Assembly: GCF_963678635.1 (NCBI RefSeq)
Contig: NC_087063.1
Location: 67,074,471-67,138,470, forward strand
Source of the DNA: Symsagittifera roscoffensis
Taxonomy: Eukaryota > Xenacoelomorpha > Acoela > Convolutidae
Reading direction: 5' to 3'
Length of the DNA: 64,000 bases
Positions 9,526-22,026 of the stretch are shown here, piece after piece. The position numbers and the translations under genes were made by a program. The stretch's first letter is position 1. Every line of letters starts with the position of its first letter. The notes under the pieces were generated by a model. The model did no database searches, was not told where the DNA came from, and was given only the letters and a program-made list of their open reading frames with translations.

Positions 9526-9754
9526 CTCGTTCGGTTTTCATGTATTTTATGCTTTCACGATCTACATCTTGAATCGTGACACTGGTCTCCTTTGGGTCCG
9601 ACGTCATTTCGTTCAGCCATTCTAAGACACGCAGATTCGTCACGTCTTGTTCATATGACTGCTGTTGCTCGTCGTCGAATTCTACCTCGGGGTTCGATCG
9701 GTCGTCGACCCACTCATCGTCGTGATCATCGACTATGTCAATGTCCTGTGACAC
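9401..9754 (-). pseudogene. Acidic segment between integrase and macro-like module
   Basis: This is a 117-codon frame in phase with the integrase C-terminal ORF through one TAA (9766-9764). It is strongly acidic (DIVDDHDDEWVDD, VEFDDEQQQ). It overlaps the macro-containing frame in a different phase, so a frameshift near 9530 separates them. It was probably part of one Pol-derived polyprotein reaching through to the macro module. The function is unknown. Confidence 0.45.
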
Positions 9755-9763
9755 AGTTATTTC

Positions 9764-10588
9764 TTATAGACCCACTACTTCTTCCACTATCTTCTTCAGA
9801 TCTAACCTATCCACTACAAAGTCGTCACCGTAAGGGTCATATTTCTTTCTTGGTCTTGTCCCGGCGTTCTCTCGAGTCAGTATCGTAAGCGGAAGATCTG
9901 GTTCCAAATTCTTCGGAACCTCCATCTGTTCGGGATCCTGCCAATCCTCCTCTGCGTAGGGTAAGGTTTCATCGTCCGCTTCGATCACCTCGTTTGGATC
10001 CAGGTCCAGCGGTGTATTCGTTCCTTCCTCCACGACTTCGTTTCCATCGTTCTTCTCCCTCGTGCCCTTCTCGTTGACCTCACAAGCAGGATCCATCATT
10101 AGATAATCCCCTTCTTCCATGTCTGCGGGTATACACCAGTCTTCTGTCGATGGATTGTCTGGCTTTATGTTCTCGTAGTGGGCGGCTCGGCCAGTACTCA
10201 GTCTATAAAAGCGTCCCTCCTGGTGCACTTCCGTAATCATGAAGGGTCCCCTCCACTTTTTTAGGAGCTTTTTCGTTCCTTTTGGTGGTATAACGTTCTG
10301 AAATACCCAAACGTAGTCTCCCACCGAGTAAGCTTTTGCACCAGCTGCTTTCTTGTCGAATTTTTTCCTCTGCCTTGCCTGTGCTTGCTGAGTATTTTGT
10401 CTACACAAATCGTTCAACTCCTGTTGACGTCTGATCACATCCCTCACGCAGACCTGTGGAGACGTTTTCTTTCCCTCATACTCTGGGTAGAAAAAGGTTA
10501 AGGGTAAAGACTTCTCGTGTCCAGTTAGCATCATGTGTGGACTAACTCCAGTGGTGGAATGTTGCGTGCTATTATAGGCTCCCATCAA
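9764..10588 (-). pseudogene. Integrase C-terminal region with GPF domain and acidic tail
   Basis: The segment begins MGAYNSTQHSTTG, the usual end of a Ty3 integrase core, followed by a basic helix and KKWRGPFMITE, the GPF/Y motif at residues ~114-116. The last ~130 residues are an acidic extension not usual for Ty3 integrases. It lies in a different frame from the core (overlap 10572-10588) because a few bases are missing between RYL and MGAYN. That shift is present in all copies including 31.6-32.4 kb. Confidence 0.75.
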
Positions 10589-10988
10589 GGTATCTGTTCC
10601 AATCGGTCATGTACCTGGAACAATATACTCCCAGCATCGACACTAGCGTTCGATTCTGCCTTTCCGCTAAGCCATTTGTCTGTGGAGGGTATGTCGTGGA
10701 GTGAGCTTGAGCAACTTGCGAGCGTCTCATTAGCTCTTTCGTGAGTTCTCCTACGAAGGCTGTTCCGTTATCCGATTGAAACGTCATCGGACAACCGTGT
10801 CTCGCTATCCACGTATTGATCAGGTGGTCGCATGTCTCTTCCGCCGAGGCAGTTATGCAGGGCACGGCCTCTGCATACTTTGTGAAATTATCTATCATGA
10901 CCAATACCTGATTATAACCATTGTCTGTCATGCATATCTTTTGGTGATCTATCTGCACCACCTCGTTGAATTCAGACGACTCGATCAA
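10572..10988 (-). pseudogene. Integrase catalytic core, D,D35E
   Basis: The three catalytic residues are present: Asp in VVQIDHQKI (residue 14), Asp in FQSDNGTAF (73) and Glu in GLAERQNRTL (109). The 35-residue spacing is the D,D35E signature of retroviral-type integrases, which insert the cDNA into host DNA. The ORF is cut on both sides: an in-frame TAA at 10994-10992 upstream, where the older copy at 32.3 kb has a Leu codon, and a frameshift before the C-terminal domain. Unit 1 has Asn in VMIDNFTK where all other copies have His. Confidence 0.85.
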
Positions 10989-10991
10989 TTG

Positions 10992-11177
10992 TTAAGGAAA
11001 TCGCAATTTCCTTGGATCCTTGACCTGCTGGCATGACAGACATGCTGTTACCCACTTCTTGCATGCCTTTTTCATTCCAGGCCACTCAAAGCGCTTCAGG
11101 ATCCTCTGATATACTTTGTCGATCCCCTGATGGCCCATCTGATCATGCGACCTGAATAATAGTTCTGTCTGATAGAG
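10992..11177 (-). pseudogene. Integrase N-terminal HHCC zinc finger
   Basis: This is a short frame between two in-frame TAA codons (11180-11178 and 10994-10992). It shows the His pair (HDQMGHQG) and CLSCQQ, the zinc-binding HHCC domain of integrase, with the usual FEWPGM between them. It is in phase with the core and with the upstream segment, so only nonsense changes separate them. Confidence 0.75.
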
Positions 11178-11519
11178 TTACGGCAACACTATCGCGTTAT
11201 ACTTGTATAGGACTTTGTCTTCTTCTCTTCTCTTGCAAGCCACAATCCCGTCCTTGTTCAAATATAACCTCCCCTCCTTCTGCATGAAATACTGTCTCAG
11301 GATACGGTAACTGTCTTCCTCGAGGTCTCCTTTATCCGGAGAACCATTCTCGATCCACCTTTTCAGGTTGCTTGTCATGCGATCATTTCCCTGCGCCCTT
11401 AGAAGATCCGAGAGTCTGTATCTCGCCTTCAAGTACGTCTTCATGACCCTCATCTGACTATTCAGCTCATTGGGCTGGTGGGTGTTGTCTTCCATCTTAA
11501 CGCACCAAATCTTCGCCAA
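11178..11519 (-). pseudogene. RNase H-integrase connecting segment
   Basis: This 113-codon piece leads into the integrase zinc finger. It holds the segment LRQYFMQKEGRLYLNKDG, typical of the region just before integrase in Ty3 Pol. It is bounded by TAA at 11534-11532, where the copy at 32.8 kb reads CAA (Gln), and TAA at 11180-11178. There is no catalytic motif. Confidence 0.6.
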
Positions 11520-11531
11520 CGGCTGTGTTTC

Positions 11532-11903
11532 TTATTTGAACGGCTGAAGATCAGTCCTGACTACCCCTTTTTGTGGCAACAGACTTATCGAACGTTCCGA
11601 TACCGCTATTGTTTCCAAATCATCCGCTGCGTTGTCAAAGACCTTCTCACTTGGTATGAGGTAGCGATCACTATCAGGGTCCTGGTACATCTCCCTATCC
11701 AGATCCCTTGCACGAGTTTCCACTAGTAGTGTGTGGATCGCTAGTTCGGACAGTTTTGATCCCGAGCTCGAGTTCCTGTCTGAGTATGTGTCAATTTCTG
11801 AGTTTCGGGAGTTGTCATCTGTTGAAGAGGTCGTGATAGAGTCTGCACCCTCCTCCAGATCATGTCCGTTCCTTCTTCGCATCCATCTGAACTCCCCGGA
11901 CAA
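11532..11903 (-). pseudogene. Linker between RNase H and integrase
   Basis: This low-complexity 123-codon piece is rich in Ser, Asp and Arg and carries one of the LSGE repeats at its start. It belongs to the unusually long spacer between RNase H and integrase. It continues in phase to the right across a TAG (seen intact as 29451-29449 in unit 3), until the unit junction at 12077 cuts the linker. Confidence 0.55.
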
Positions 11904-12064
11904 AACTTTGTTCCCCCTATCCTATTTTTCATCAGGAACTTCTTCATCTATCTCAGACTCCCCGGACAAACTTCCTTGTCCCGAGTGTTGTTCTTGTGCT
12001 CGCTGGCTCTTCTCATTATTCGTCTCCCCGGACAAACAATCTTGCACCAGGTTTCGTTCCACCT

Positions 12065-13180
12065 TTACCCCTTCTTTCTGGATATTCCTCCTGTCGATGC
12101 CCTGTCGTCTTCCCCACCAGCTTGATTTGCATCTTGTTGCATGGGTTCTTCCACTTGACGGCTTTCTCCCTGCCCGTCATCTCCTTCTGACATAACCTTC
12201 TTCGAGCTTGAGGGTCCTTGCTTTTCATTGTCGGCCCCTTCCGGAAATTTCGGTATGATCAGTGTGCCAGCCGATCCATCTTCCTCTTCTCCATGGACCA
12301 CCTCGATTTCCTCACAGCCGAAAGGTGCTAGGAAGGTTCTCGCTTGCAATGTTCCTCCTACTTTCAATTCCGGTTTCACACTAGTCAGGATCAAGGAGGC
12401 CTCAGACAGTTCGGTCCTGCCTCTCATATTCAAGGGCGCTAAGCCTAATTCCGCCCATTCCTCGTCAAATCCTCCAGGCTTTGGAGTCGCGGCATTGCTT
12501 ATTCGCCTTCTCGTCGCTTGATCCGTGTAGGCAAATTGTGTGTACTGTAACACGGCGGTATTCCTCCCCACAAAGTATGGATCCATCGTTCCCACGAATT
12601 TCCCTATTCTCCTTTCATTGGTTTCAAATGCTCTCAACCTAGGAGTTTGTACCACGGAGACTGCTCCGAGCAACATCCTTCTTATCAGAGGAAATTCAGG
12701 GACTTCTTCCGGCAGCTTCTCGTAATCACCCCAATCTTTCGTCTCTTCTCTCACCTTTTGATATGCTGCAGTGAGACGAGGAACTCTGGTTATCTCACCA
12801 TTCGTCTTATCATAGGGTCTCAGATTCCAAAGCTTCGGAAACACCTCGATGTGTCCTCTCTCTACTTCTCCCATGCGATAACGGAAGTGATCGTCAAAAT
12901 TGATGACCGTCCTTTCTGGCTCTGATATCTTCGCAAACAACAGATCTTCGCTCGTGAGCTCCAGCAACACGTGCTGCTCACACCAGTTCAGCGCACTACT
13001 GTCCACTGCTGATATGAGGTTCAGGTGCAGCACCGACCTCCTATACGCCTCCACCTTCACATCAGGGAACGCAAATGTGACTGCTGGTCCATAGATCACT
13101 TTCACAAACTCCGTGGCTCCTCTGATCAACGCTAAGGGATCGGTCCTCATAGCCAAGCTCAGATCGGTTAGTAGGGGCAT
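12065..13180 (-). pseudogene. 486-codon accessory ORF, copy 2, truncated by tandem junction
   Basis: Nearly identical to 2956-4416 from its ATG to residue ~367, then it reads across the junction at 12078/12077 into the pol linker and stops after a few foreign residues (SRKKG). It has one private change (Arg for Met in SEPERTV). The last ~115 residues of the full-length protein are missing. Confidence 0.75.
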
Positions 13181-13263
13181 GTCTCAACATGTCGTCTCAC
13201 ATCTTCTTCTCTTCCGATAGTCTCATCTTCTCCCGTTCCAAAGCGATTTTGTTGTAAGAGATA

Positions 13264-15996
13264 TTAGATAAGAGTGTGTCTCAGGTCTCTTATCTTATTC
13301 CACGAGTCTGTGGCTTTCTTCATGTCGAATCTTCTCACTTTCTCTCTCATCTGCTCTGGACAACGTGTCAGCTTCATTAATCCTCCCAAGTTTCCGTGGG
13401 TAATTGCAATCAACGTTAGAAGCCCATCTAACCGCAGGTTCTGAACTCCTTCGGTGAGCAGTACCGCCGGTCCTTTCACGAAACTCTCTGCTCCAAACGT
13501 CACGAACAAGGCTAGTAGCTCCACAATCGATACTTCCACTAATGCTTGGAGGAATTCCTTTATCAAGTAATGAGAAACTTTTGGGTAAACTTTCGCCAAG
13601 AAGGACGCGGTCCATCCGGCTCCCAACCAGAAGGTTTCCAGGGTAATCTGGCACATTCTGTTCATAAACTCAGCTGTCTTTTCTTCAGCATTTTCCGCTA
13701 GATTCACCTCCTTCAACAAATAGGCATGGATCTTCTTAATCATTATGGGGCCTTGCTCAAAAGCATCTGCACTCAATGCCGCTACTCGAAGACTTAGATG
13801 TAACCACTGGTTGGCCTCCGGTTTGGTCCTTAAAACCATCGCCTCCAAATGAGCTCTAGTCTCCTTGGAATTTTTCCTTCTCGCTTTTTCACCTGTCACT
13901 TCTATTGCTCGGAACCATAAGTCGTTCGACATCGCTATGATCACTCGATGGTCGTCGTCTATTCCCGGTTTAAGTTTGAGTTGTCGACTGAAGTTGGACA
14001 GTTCCAACCCCAGCACCTCATCCAACACTAACATGTGCAGCGCATAGTCCTTGAATCATCTCATCGCGTTCGAGATATCTGACCACACCGCAGGTAGTTC
14101 AGCCCTGCGTGGTCTCAGGTTCTCCATCTCTATCATGCGATTTGGGGCCGATATGATCACATCATATTTCCCTTCCCAAAGCAAGGTCACGATCGCATAC
14201 ACGAATTTCAATCCATCCGGGAGACATGCATACCCCGCAAACAGCGCGAACACTACTCTCGGTGTCACCTTGGTGAACGAGCCCTCCTTCGTCGCATCCA
14301 CCACTTCACCCATTGACTCCAGGATATCCTTTATTGCTGGCCACACAGCATTTTCTGCCATTGTAGGATCTCTGAGTCTGCTCAGAAAACCTCTACTGTG
14401 TAAAAGGTCATTGATGCCAGCAAACACGATCGTGATCGGGTTCATGTCCGTCTGACTTTGTACCCCTATTGCCAGAGATACGGCTTGCAGCAGGTCCAGA
14501 TCGACCGCTGCCAACATTATGACATCCGGCAAAAACAGAGACTTGGAAGTGTACACGAACTCTGAATTCACTACTATCATAATCTTGGCCTTCCTCATTT
14601 CTGCTTTGTCGTACGCGGCAAAGATGGTCTCATCTTTCTCTGTCGCTTTCAATCCGTCGTACCTTTGGTTTTCACCATCTTGACTCACTTGTTTCGGGTT
14701 TGTTCTATCTTTCACATGACTCGGGGGTGTCGCCACTTGCCTGAACATCTTCACATGTTGTCCAATCGGCGCCCTCGTTGTCAGAAATCTTCACGGTCTC
14801 TCTTCTCGATTCCTCTCATTATGATTCAATCTCACGTCCTGCAATGGTCTTGCGTTCACTGGTCCCATTGTGTTATTAGAGGGCAGTCCCTCTAGGTCAG
14901 CAAATCTCAAGGTCGTCGTGGAGCTGAAGTTTATGCCAGCGGCTACCAACCAGTCTACGCCTGTTATCGAGTACAGTCTACTGACGGATAGCCTCGCTCC
15001 CTTCAGCATCCTCCTGGCGTCCTCGATGAAGCTCGCCCTCTGGAGATCCGGCTTCATTAGTTCGTCCTTGTACACATGTCAAGGAGATGGTATGGGCCTT
15101 GAACACATCAACGAGCCTCTATCCGGGCGTCTCTCTTCTCGACTGGTACTTGTCGTCTCCGATCTTGTGTCTGATCTAGACGTGCTAGTTGTCTCTTCCA
15201 TCGGGTTGACAGGCCCTAGTCTTCTCCTAGGATGAATGGTCCTTCTCACCGGCGCTTCTACCAATCGATCTTGAACGTCTGTTCTTTGACCTGGTTCGCT
15301 GGAGGTCTGCTGTTTGTAATTCGCGGCGGCCGGGACCGTCCCCAAGCGTGTTTCCAGATTAGGAGGAACAAAGGTGGTAATCACCGTTTCATTCGATGCT
15401 CCTTCCTCCTTTAGCACTCCTGTGTCAAAGAGTTCTACTTCCAACTCATCCAACCGCTCTTGGAAGACTCGATTCAACCAAGCCTGTCCTTCTATACTAT
15501 CGAAGTGAATGCCGTCCGTGGTCAGCCTGGCCTGATCCATAGCTCTCAACTCATGTTCGATGTCCATGAGGATCATTCTTCCGGCATTCCGACTTGCGAG
15601 ATTCCTCAAGATATTATTCCACCTGATCACTCCTTCGTTGTGCCTTCGGCCTGCTGCCGTCAAGCTCCTTGTATTCATTGGCACAGTGCAAACGGTGAGT
15701 ACCGCTTAGTTGAATTTCTGCCAGAGAGTAGTAAACAAGCACACCATCATTGATTCCCATAGTGCTTCCTGCTCATCCGAACCTCTATGGATGTTATTTT
15801 TTCCAACCAGGATCATCACATTGGGGATCCTCCCTGGATTCATTAGTTCCACCATATGATATAACTGGGCTATCGTCGCGCCTCCGAAGGCCATCACCGT
15901 GGTGACCCAAGAGGTCCTCAAATTCGAGAGTACTCTGACCAAGCTATCTCCCAGTATCAGATGTGATGTCCCGAGGAATTCCACATGCCAAGTCAC
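13264..15996 (-). pseudogene. SGNH hydrolase and downstream accessory frame, copy 2
   Basis: Copy of 4500-7232 with the same in-frame stops in the same places (15708-15706 TAA; 15081-15079, 14793-14791 and 14058-14056 TGA). The SGNH blocks GDSL, GGAT, GKNN and DGIH are unchanged. The shared stops show that this frame was already broken when the array formed. Confidence 0.75.
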
Positions 15997-17181
15997 TCCC
16001 TGAGAGAGCCCCGTTTCTCCACCTCATAACCCTCATGTTCGGGCGGTCTAGTATTCCCCTCTCTCCATATGCTGCCATCAATAGGACTTCCGTGGGGTGG
16101 TCCCCACGGTTGTCAAGTCCCAAGATGTTTATCAGGGCGGTCCGTAATTTTCTCTCTGGGGCCATAGAGCTCCCCATTGGTGGCGTCGTGTCGATAACTC
16201 CCAGTCTGATCACGGTTTGGAAGAGTCGTACTCTGCCCGTGTCGTAGATCGTTCCATAGGATGCAATCACCCCGGAACCTTGTGCATTCTTGATGGCGAC
16301 TAGTCGTCCAGCTGTCTCTATCAGCCTCCTCACCGTTTTTTCCACGACTGGGTCACCCAAGGTGTCAATAGGGTCCGGGATTGTCACTCGACCTGTTGCT
16401 GTCGGAGTCGTGTCTCCGTTGTCTGGCTCATTTCTCGAGGCGTCAAGAGCTCCATCGGGGACTGCCCACGAGGAATACTCCTTGCAGGCATCACCTTCTC
16501 CACGGCCGTTGTCAACGCCATCCGCTCTCTGTAATCCCGCCTCAAGCGCTCAATCTCTTCGCTCTGCTTTTTGCTGCAGTCCTCGAACAATCTCTTCCAC
16601 ATGTCCCTATCTTCCTCCGTACTGAGCATGGTTTTAGTCATCTCATCCAGCTCCCTTTTCGTCCTTTCCAATTCGTCCTTTATTCCATCCAGATCTTGCA
16701 TGGTTTGGTTCGTCTGAACCTTTTGTTCTACTTTCGCCCTCTTTGGTGGCACAGCTGCTCTCAGTGATGAACTAGACGAGGCAGCCTCGCTGTTCATCTC
16801 CTCATGCGTTCTCGTCAGCCCAGGTTTGGGCTTGGAGGGCATAGGCATTTCACCTGGTTGGTAAGTCCTAGAACTTCCCAATCCAGGCTCATTCGCCAAG
16901 TCACTCCCTGAGAGAGCCCCGTTTCTCCACCTCATAACCCTCATGTTCGGGCGGTCTAGTACTCACCTCTCTCCATATGCTGCCATCAGTAGGACTTCCG
17001 TGGGGCGGTCCCCACGGTTGTCATGTCCCAATATGTTTATCAGGGCGGTCAGCAACATGAATACCTCTGGGTCCTCCAGAGCGAAGTCTCGATCCATTAG
17101 CCGACGATAGATCGCATCTATCATCGGTCCCACATATGCCTCTGCCAGGTCCATCAATTCATCCAAGTTGAAATTATCCAT
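15944..17181 (-). pseudogene. MDNF segment and coiled-coil protein, copy 2, frameshifted
   Basis: Same as 7180-8418 but one G is missing near 16404 (GTCGGAG against GTCGGGAG), which splits the coiled-coil ORF into 16944-16384 and 16387-15944. This is the clearest sign of decay after the array formed. Confidence 0.75.
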
Positions 17182-17578
17182 ACTGTTCTTCAGGTTCGAT
17201 TTGATTTGATTCCAAGGTTTGACTCAAGTGAGCAATTAAGTGATCAATCAGGATCTAGAAAAGAGGTCACGAATATCACACTTGTCAGTTTCACCTTAAT
17301 TTCTCGTTAAAATTTACTTAAAAACAGTCAGATAAAAAGATTTTTGTCCTAAAATTTATTAAAATCAATCGGTCTCTAAAATTTTGGAATTCGACCTAAG
17401 ATTGGACAGTCCAAACTTTGGATCTATTCCTAAGATCTTCATTCAGTTGATCATGGTCACTAACCCCTTCTTACCCAAGATCTTAATAACATAACAGATA
17501 ACATAACATAACATAACATAACATAACACACATGTCACACAACTTAGTCTTTTAGCCTAACACCCTCTCGCACGTCAC
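17182..17578. other. Internal AT-rich spacer, copy 2
   Basis: Copy of 8419-8815 with the (AACAT)n tract at 17484-17529. No coding frame seen. Confidence 0.5.
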
Positions 17579-18288
17579 TCAGCCTATACTTAAGTAATAT
17601 TTCTTATGTAAATAAGCTTGTATATTGGTATCAGAGAATATTACGTGTTCAAGTGCGTACAATTCCCGAGGATGCAGTCGTCCTCTGTTTGGATCATACA
17701 CTGGAAGCGAGAGCTCCTTCACGCCCATTTCCACGAGGAAGTCTCTCAACCTCGTCAAGGACAAGACTAGGTTCTCTGGGTCCACGTGCTGCTTCTCCGT
17801 CGCCCTCGTCACCAAGAAGCATAGGTATTTTCCCGGTATCTGTGACGCCACCGGAGGTAAGGCTGCTACACCCCTACTCCTGGTCTTTGCTTCCAAAGGA
17901 ATTCCACGTTTTTGTACTCTCTCTTAAAATCTGCCGCTAACGCTGTCCTAAAACTCATGTCTGCCGTGATTGCTATCGCACATGTTCAATTTGTGAGTAT
18001 GAAATCACTGTCTGTTAGTATTGTGCTACTTGAATATTCATTTGGTAGGTTAAAATATGACTCAACTACCCTCCCTATATCAGGTTTCTTAGGGTCTTCG
18101 CCTGTTTCTGCTTCTAAGTCTCCTGTCTCTCTTGCTATTCTTAATTTTTTTATTATCAAGTTTTCAGTGTGGGTAGGTCCTACCCCCACTCCCCGGACAA
18201 AAATATCCATCGACGTCCCCGTCGATTGCATACCGGGTATCAAATTGAGATTGAAAGCCGGAATGAGTAGTCGCCCTGGAAGGATCAT
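17579..18288 (-). pseudogene. Macro-domain-like module, copy 2
   Basis: Copy of 8816-9525 with the same TGA (17988-17986) and the same frameshift in a GGGG run. Confidence 0.58.
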
Positions 18289-18517
18289 CTCGTTCGGTTT
18301 TCATGTATTTTATGCTTTCACGATCTACATCTTGAATCGTGACACTGGTCTCCTTTGGGTCCGACGTCATTTCGTTCAGCCATTCTAAGACACGCAGATT
18401 CGTCAAGTCTTGTTCATATGACTGCTGTTGCTCGTCGTCGAATTCTACCTCGGGTTTCGATCGGTCGTCGACCCACTCATCGTCGTGATCATCGACTATG
18501 TCAATGTCCTGTGACAC
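18164..18517 (-). pseudogene. Acidic segment, copy 2
   Basis: Copy of 9401-9754. It has Lys where unit 1 has Asn (DDRSKPEVEF), shared with unit 3. Confidence 0.45.
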
Positions 18518-18526
18518 AGTTATTTC

Positions 18527-19751
18527 TTATAGACCCACTACTTCTTCCACTATCTTCTTCAGATCTAACCTATCCACTACAAAGTCGTCACCGTAAGGGT
18601 CATATTTCTTTCTTGGTCTTGTCCCGGCGTTCTCTCGAGTCAGTATCGTAAGCGGAAGATCTGGTTCCAAATTCTTCGGAACCTCCATCTGTTCGGGATC
18701 CTGCCAATCCTCCTCTGCGTAGGGTAAGGTTTCATCGTCCGCTTCGATCACCTCGTTTGGATCCAGGTCCAGCGGTGTATTCGTTCCTTCCTCCACGACT
18801 TCGTTTCCATCGTTCTTCTCCCTCGTGCCCTTCTCGTTGACCTCACAAGCAGGATCCATCATTAGATAATCCCCTTCTTCCATGTCTGCGGGTATACACC
18901 AGTCTTCTGTCGATGGATTGTCTGGCTTTATGTTCTCGTAGTGGGCGGCTCGGCCAGTACTCAGTCTATAAAAGCGTCCCTCCTGGTGCACTTCCGTAAT
19001 CATGAAGGGTCCCCTCCACTTTTTTAGGAGCTTTTTCGTTCCTTTTGGTGGTATAACGTTCTGAAATACCCAAACGTAGTCTCCCACCGAGTAAGCTTTT
19101 GCACCAGCTGCTTTCTTGTCGAATTTTTTCCTCTGCCTTGCCTGTGCTTGCTGAGTATTTTGTCTACACAAATCGTTCAACTCCTGTTGACGTCTGATCA
19201 CATCCCTCACGCAGACCTGTGGAGACGTTTTCTTTCCCTCATACTCTGGGTAGAAAAAGGTTAAGGGTAAAGACTTCTCGTGTCCAGTTAGCATCATGTG
19301 TGGACTAACTCCAGTGGTGGAATGTTGCGTGCTATTATAGGCTCCCATCAAGGTATCTGTTCCAATCGGTCATGTACCTGGAACAATATACTCCCAGCAT
19401 CGACACTAGCGTTCGATTCTGCCTTTCCGCTAAGCCATTTGTCTGTGGAGGGTATGTCGTGGAGTGAGCTTGAGCAACTTGCGAGCGTCTCATTAGCTCT
19501 TTCGTGAGTTCTCCTACGAAGGCTGTTCCGTTATCCGATTGAAACGTCATCGGACAACCGTGTCTCGCTATCCACGTATTGATCAGGTGGTCGCATGTCT
19601 CTTCCGCCGAGGCAGTTATGCAGGGCACGGCCTCTGCATACTTTGTGAAATGATCTATCATGACCAATACCTGATTATAACCATTGTCTGTCATGCATAT
19701 CTTTTGGTGATCTATCTGCACCACCTCGTTGAATTCAGACGACTCGATCAA
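18527..19751 (-). pseudogene. Integrase core and C-terminal domain, copy 2
   Basis: Copy of 9764-10988. The D,D35E residues and GPF motif are present, with the same frameshift between core and C-terminal domain (19335-19351 overlap). Confidence 0.8.
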
Positions 19752-19754
19752 TTG

Positions 19755-20282
19755 TTAAGGAAATCGCAATTTCCTTGGATCCTTGACCTGCTGGCATGAC
19801 AGACATGCTGTTACCCACTTCTTGCATGCCTTTTTCATTCCAGGCCACTCAAAGCGCTTCAGGATCCTCTGATATACTTTGTCGATCCCCTGATGGCCCA
19901 TCTGATCATGCGACCTGAATAATAGTTCTGTCTGATAGAGTTACGGCAACACTATCGCGTTATACTTGTATAGGACTTTGTCTTCTTCTCTTCTCTTGCA
20001 AGCCACAATCCCGTCCTTGTTCAAATATAACCTCCCCTCCTTCTGCATGAAATACTGTCTCAGGATACGGTAACTGTCTTCCTCGAGGTCTCCTTTATCC
20101 GGAGAACCATTCTCGATCCACCTTTTCAGGTTGCTTGTCATGCGATCATTTCCCTGCGCCCTTAGAAGATCCGAGAGTCTGTATCTCGCCTTCAAGTACG
20201 TCTTCATGACCCTCATCTGACTATTCAGCTCATTGGGCTGGTGGGTGTTGTCTTCCATCTTAACGCACCAAATCTTCGCCAA
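19755..20282 (-). pseudogene. Integrase zinc finger and upstream segment, copy 2
   Basis: Copy of 10992-11519. HHCC residues are present and the same TAA stops lie at 19943-19941 and 19757-19755. Confidence 0.65.
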
Positions 20283-20294
20283 CGGCTGTGTTTC

Positions 20295-20666
20295 TTATTT
20301 GAACGGCTGAAGATCAGTCCTGACTACCCCTTTTTGTGGCAACAGACTTATCGAACGTTCCGATACCGCTATTGTTTCCAAATCATCCGCTGCGTTGTCA
20401 AAGACCTTCTCACTTGGTATGAGGTAGCGATCACTATCAGGGTCCTGGTACATCTCCCTATCCAGATCCCTTGCACGAGTTTCCACTAGTAGTGTGTGGA
20501 TCGCTAGTTCGGACAGTTTTGATCCCGAGCTCGAGTTCCTGTCTGAGTATGTGTCAATTTCTGAGTTTCGGGAGTTGTCATCTGTTGAAGAGGTCGTGAT
20601 AGAGTCTGCACCCTCCTCCAGATCATGTCCGTTCCTTCTTCGCATCCATCTGAACTCCCCGGACAA
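20295..20666 (-). pseudogene. RNase H-integrase linker, copy 2
   Basis: Copy of 11532-11903, again cut on its upstream side by the tandem junction at 20840/20841. Confidence 0.55.
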
Positions 20667-20827
20667 AACTTTGTTCCCCCTATCCTATTTTTCATCAGGA
20701 ACTTCTTCATCTATCTCAGACTCCCCGGACAAACTTCCTTGTCCCGAGTGTTGTTCTTGTGCTCGCTGGCTCTTCTCATTATTCGTCTCCCCGGACAAAC
20801 AATCTTGCACCAGGTTTCGTTCCACCT

Positions 20828-21943
20828 TTACCCCTTCTTTCTGGATATTCCTCCTGTCGATGCCCTGTCGTCTTCCCCACCAGCTTGATTTGCATCTTGT
20901 TGCATGGGTTCTTCCACTTGACGGCTTTCTCCCTGCCCGTCATCTCCTTCTGACATAACCTTCTTCGAGCTTGAGGGTCCTTGCTTTTCATTGTCGGCCC
21001 CTTCCGGAAATTTCGGTATGATCAGTGTGCCAGCCGATCCATCTTCCTCTTCTCCATGGACCACCTCGATTTCCTCACAGCCGAAAGGTGCTAGGAAGGT
21101 TCTCGCTTGCAATGTTCCTCCTACTTTCAATTCCGGTTTCACACTAGTCAGGATCAAGGAGGCCTCAGACAGTTCGGTCCTGCCTCTCATATTCAAGGGC
21201 GCTAAGCCTAATTCCGCCCATTCCTCGTCAAATCCTCCAGGCTTTGGAGTCGCGGCATTGCTTATTCGCCTTCTCGTCGCTTGATCCGTGTAGGCAAATT
21301 GTGTGTACTGTAACACGGCGGTATTCCTCCCCACAAAGTATGGATCCATCGTTCCCACGAATTTCCCTATTCTCCTTTCATTGGTTTCAAATGCTCTCAA
21401 CCTAGGAGTTTGTACCACGGAGACTGCTCCGAGCAACATCCTTCTTATCAGAGGAAATTCAGGGACTTCTTCCGGCAGCTTCTCGTAATCACCCCAATCT
21501 TTCGTCTCTTCTCTCACCTTTTGATATGCTGCAGTGAGACGAGGAACTCTGGTTATCTCACCATTCGTCTTATCATAGGGTCTCAGATTCCAAAGCTTCG
21601 GAAACACCTCGATGTGTCCTCTCTCTACTTCTCCCATGCGATAACGGAAGTGATCGTCAAAATTGATGACCGTCATTTCTGGCTCTGATATCTTCGCAAA
21701 CAACAGATCTTCGCTCGTGAGCTCCAGCAACACGTGCTGCTCACACCAGTTCAGCGCACTACTGTCCACTGCTGATATGAGGTTCAGGTGCAGCACCGAC
21801 CTCCTATACGCCTCCACCTTCACATCAGGGAACGCAAATGTGACTGCTGGTCCATAGATCACTTTCACAAACTCCGTGGCTCCTCTGATCAACGCTAAGG
21901 GATCGGTCCTCATAGCCAAGCTCAGATCGGTTAGTAGGGGCAT
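20828..21943 (-). pseudogene. 486-codon accessory ORF, copy 3, truncated by tandem junction
   Basis: Same truncation as copy 2, at 20841. It keeps the Met of unit 1 (SEPEMTV), so the Arg of copy 2 is private to that unit. Confidence 0.75.
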
Positions 21944-22026
21944 GTCTCAACATGTCGTCTCACATCTTCTTCTCTTCCGATAGTCTCATCTTCTCCCGTT
22001 CCAAAGCGATTTTGTTGTAAGAGATA

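Larger units (their letters stand above)
3314..12077. repeat. 8.76-kb tandem unit 1 of 3
   Basis: The unit runs from inside the 486-codon accessory gene to the RNase H-integrase linker. Its left edge, just before CTGGATATTCC, is continuous with unrepeated sequence to the left. At its right edge CCTTCTTT is followed directly by the same CTGGATATTCC that starts unit 2. The period to unit 2 is 8764 bp. Reading matched segments shows only scattered single-base differences between units. Unit 1 has private changes, for example in the integrase core (VMIDNFTK where units 2 and 3 have VMIDHFTK). Confidence 0.95.
12078..20840. repeat. 8.76-kb tandem unit 2 of 3
   Basis: Head-to-tail copy with period 8763 bp to unit 3. 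Private changes include a one-base deletion in a GGG run near 16404, Glu for Asp near 14282, Lys for Arg near 15315 and Arg for Gly near 15973. It shares the junction CCTTCTTT/CTGGATATTCC with unit 3. Confidence 0.95.
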
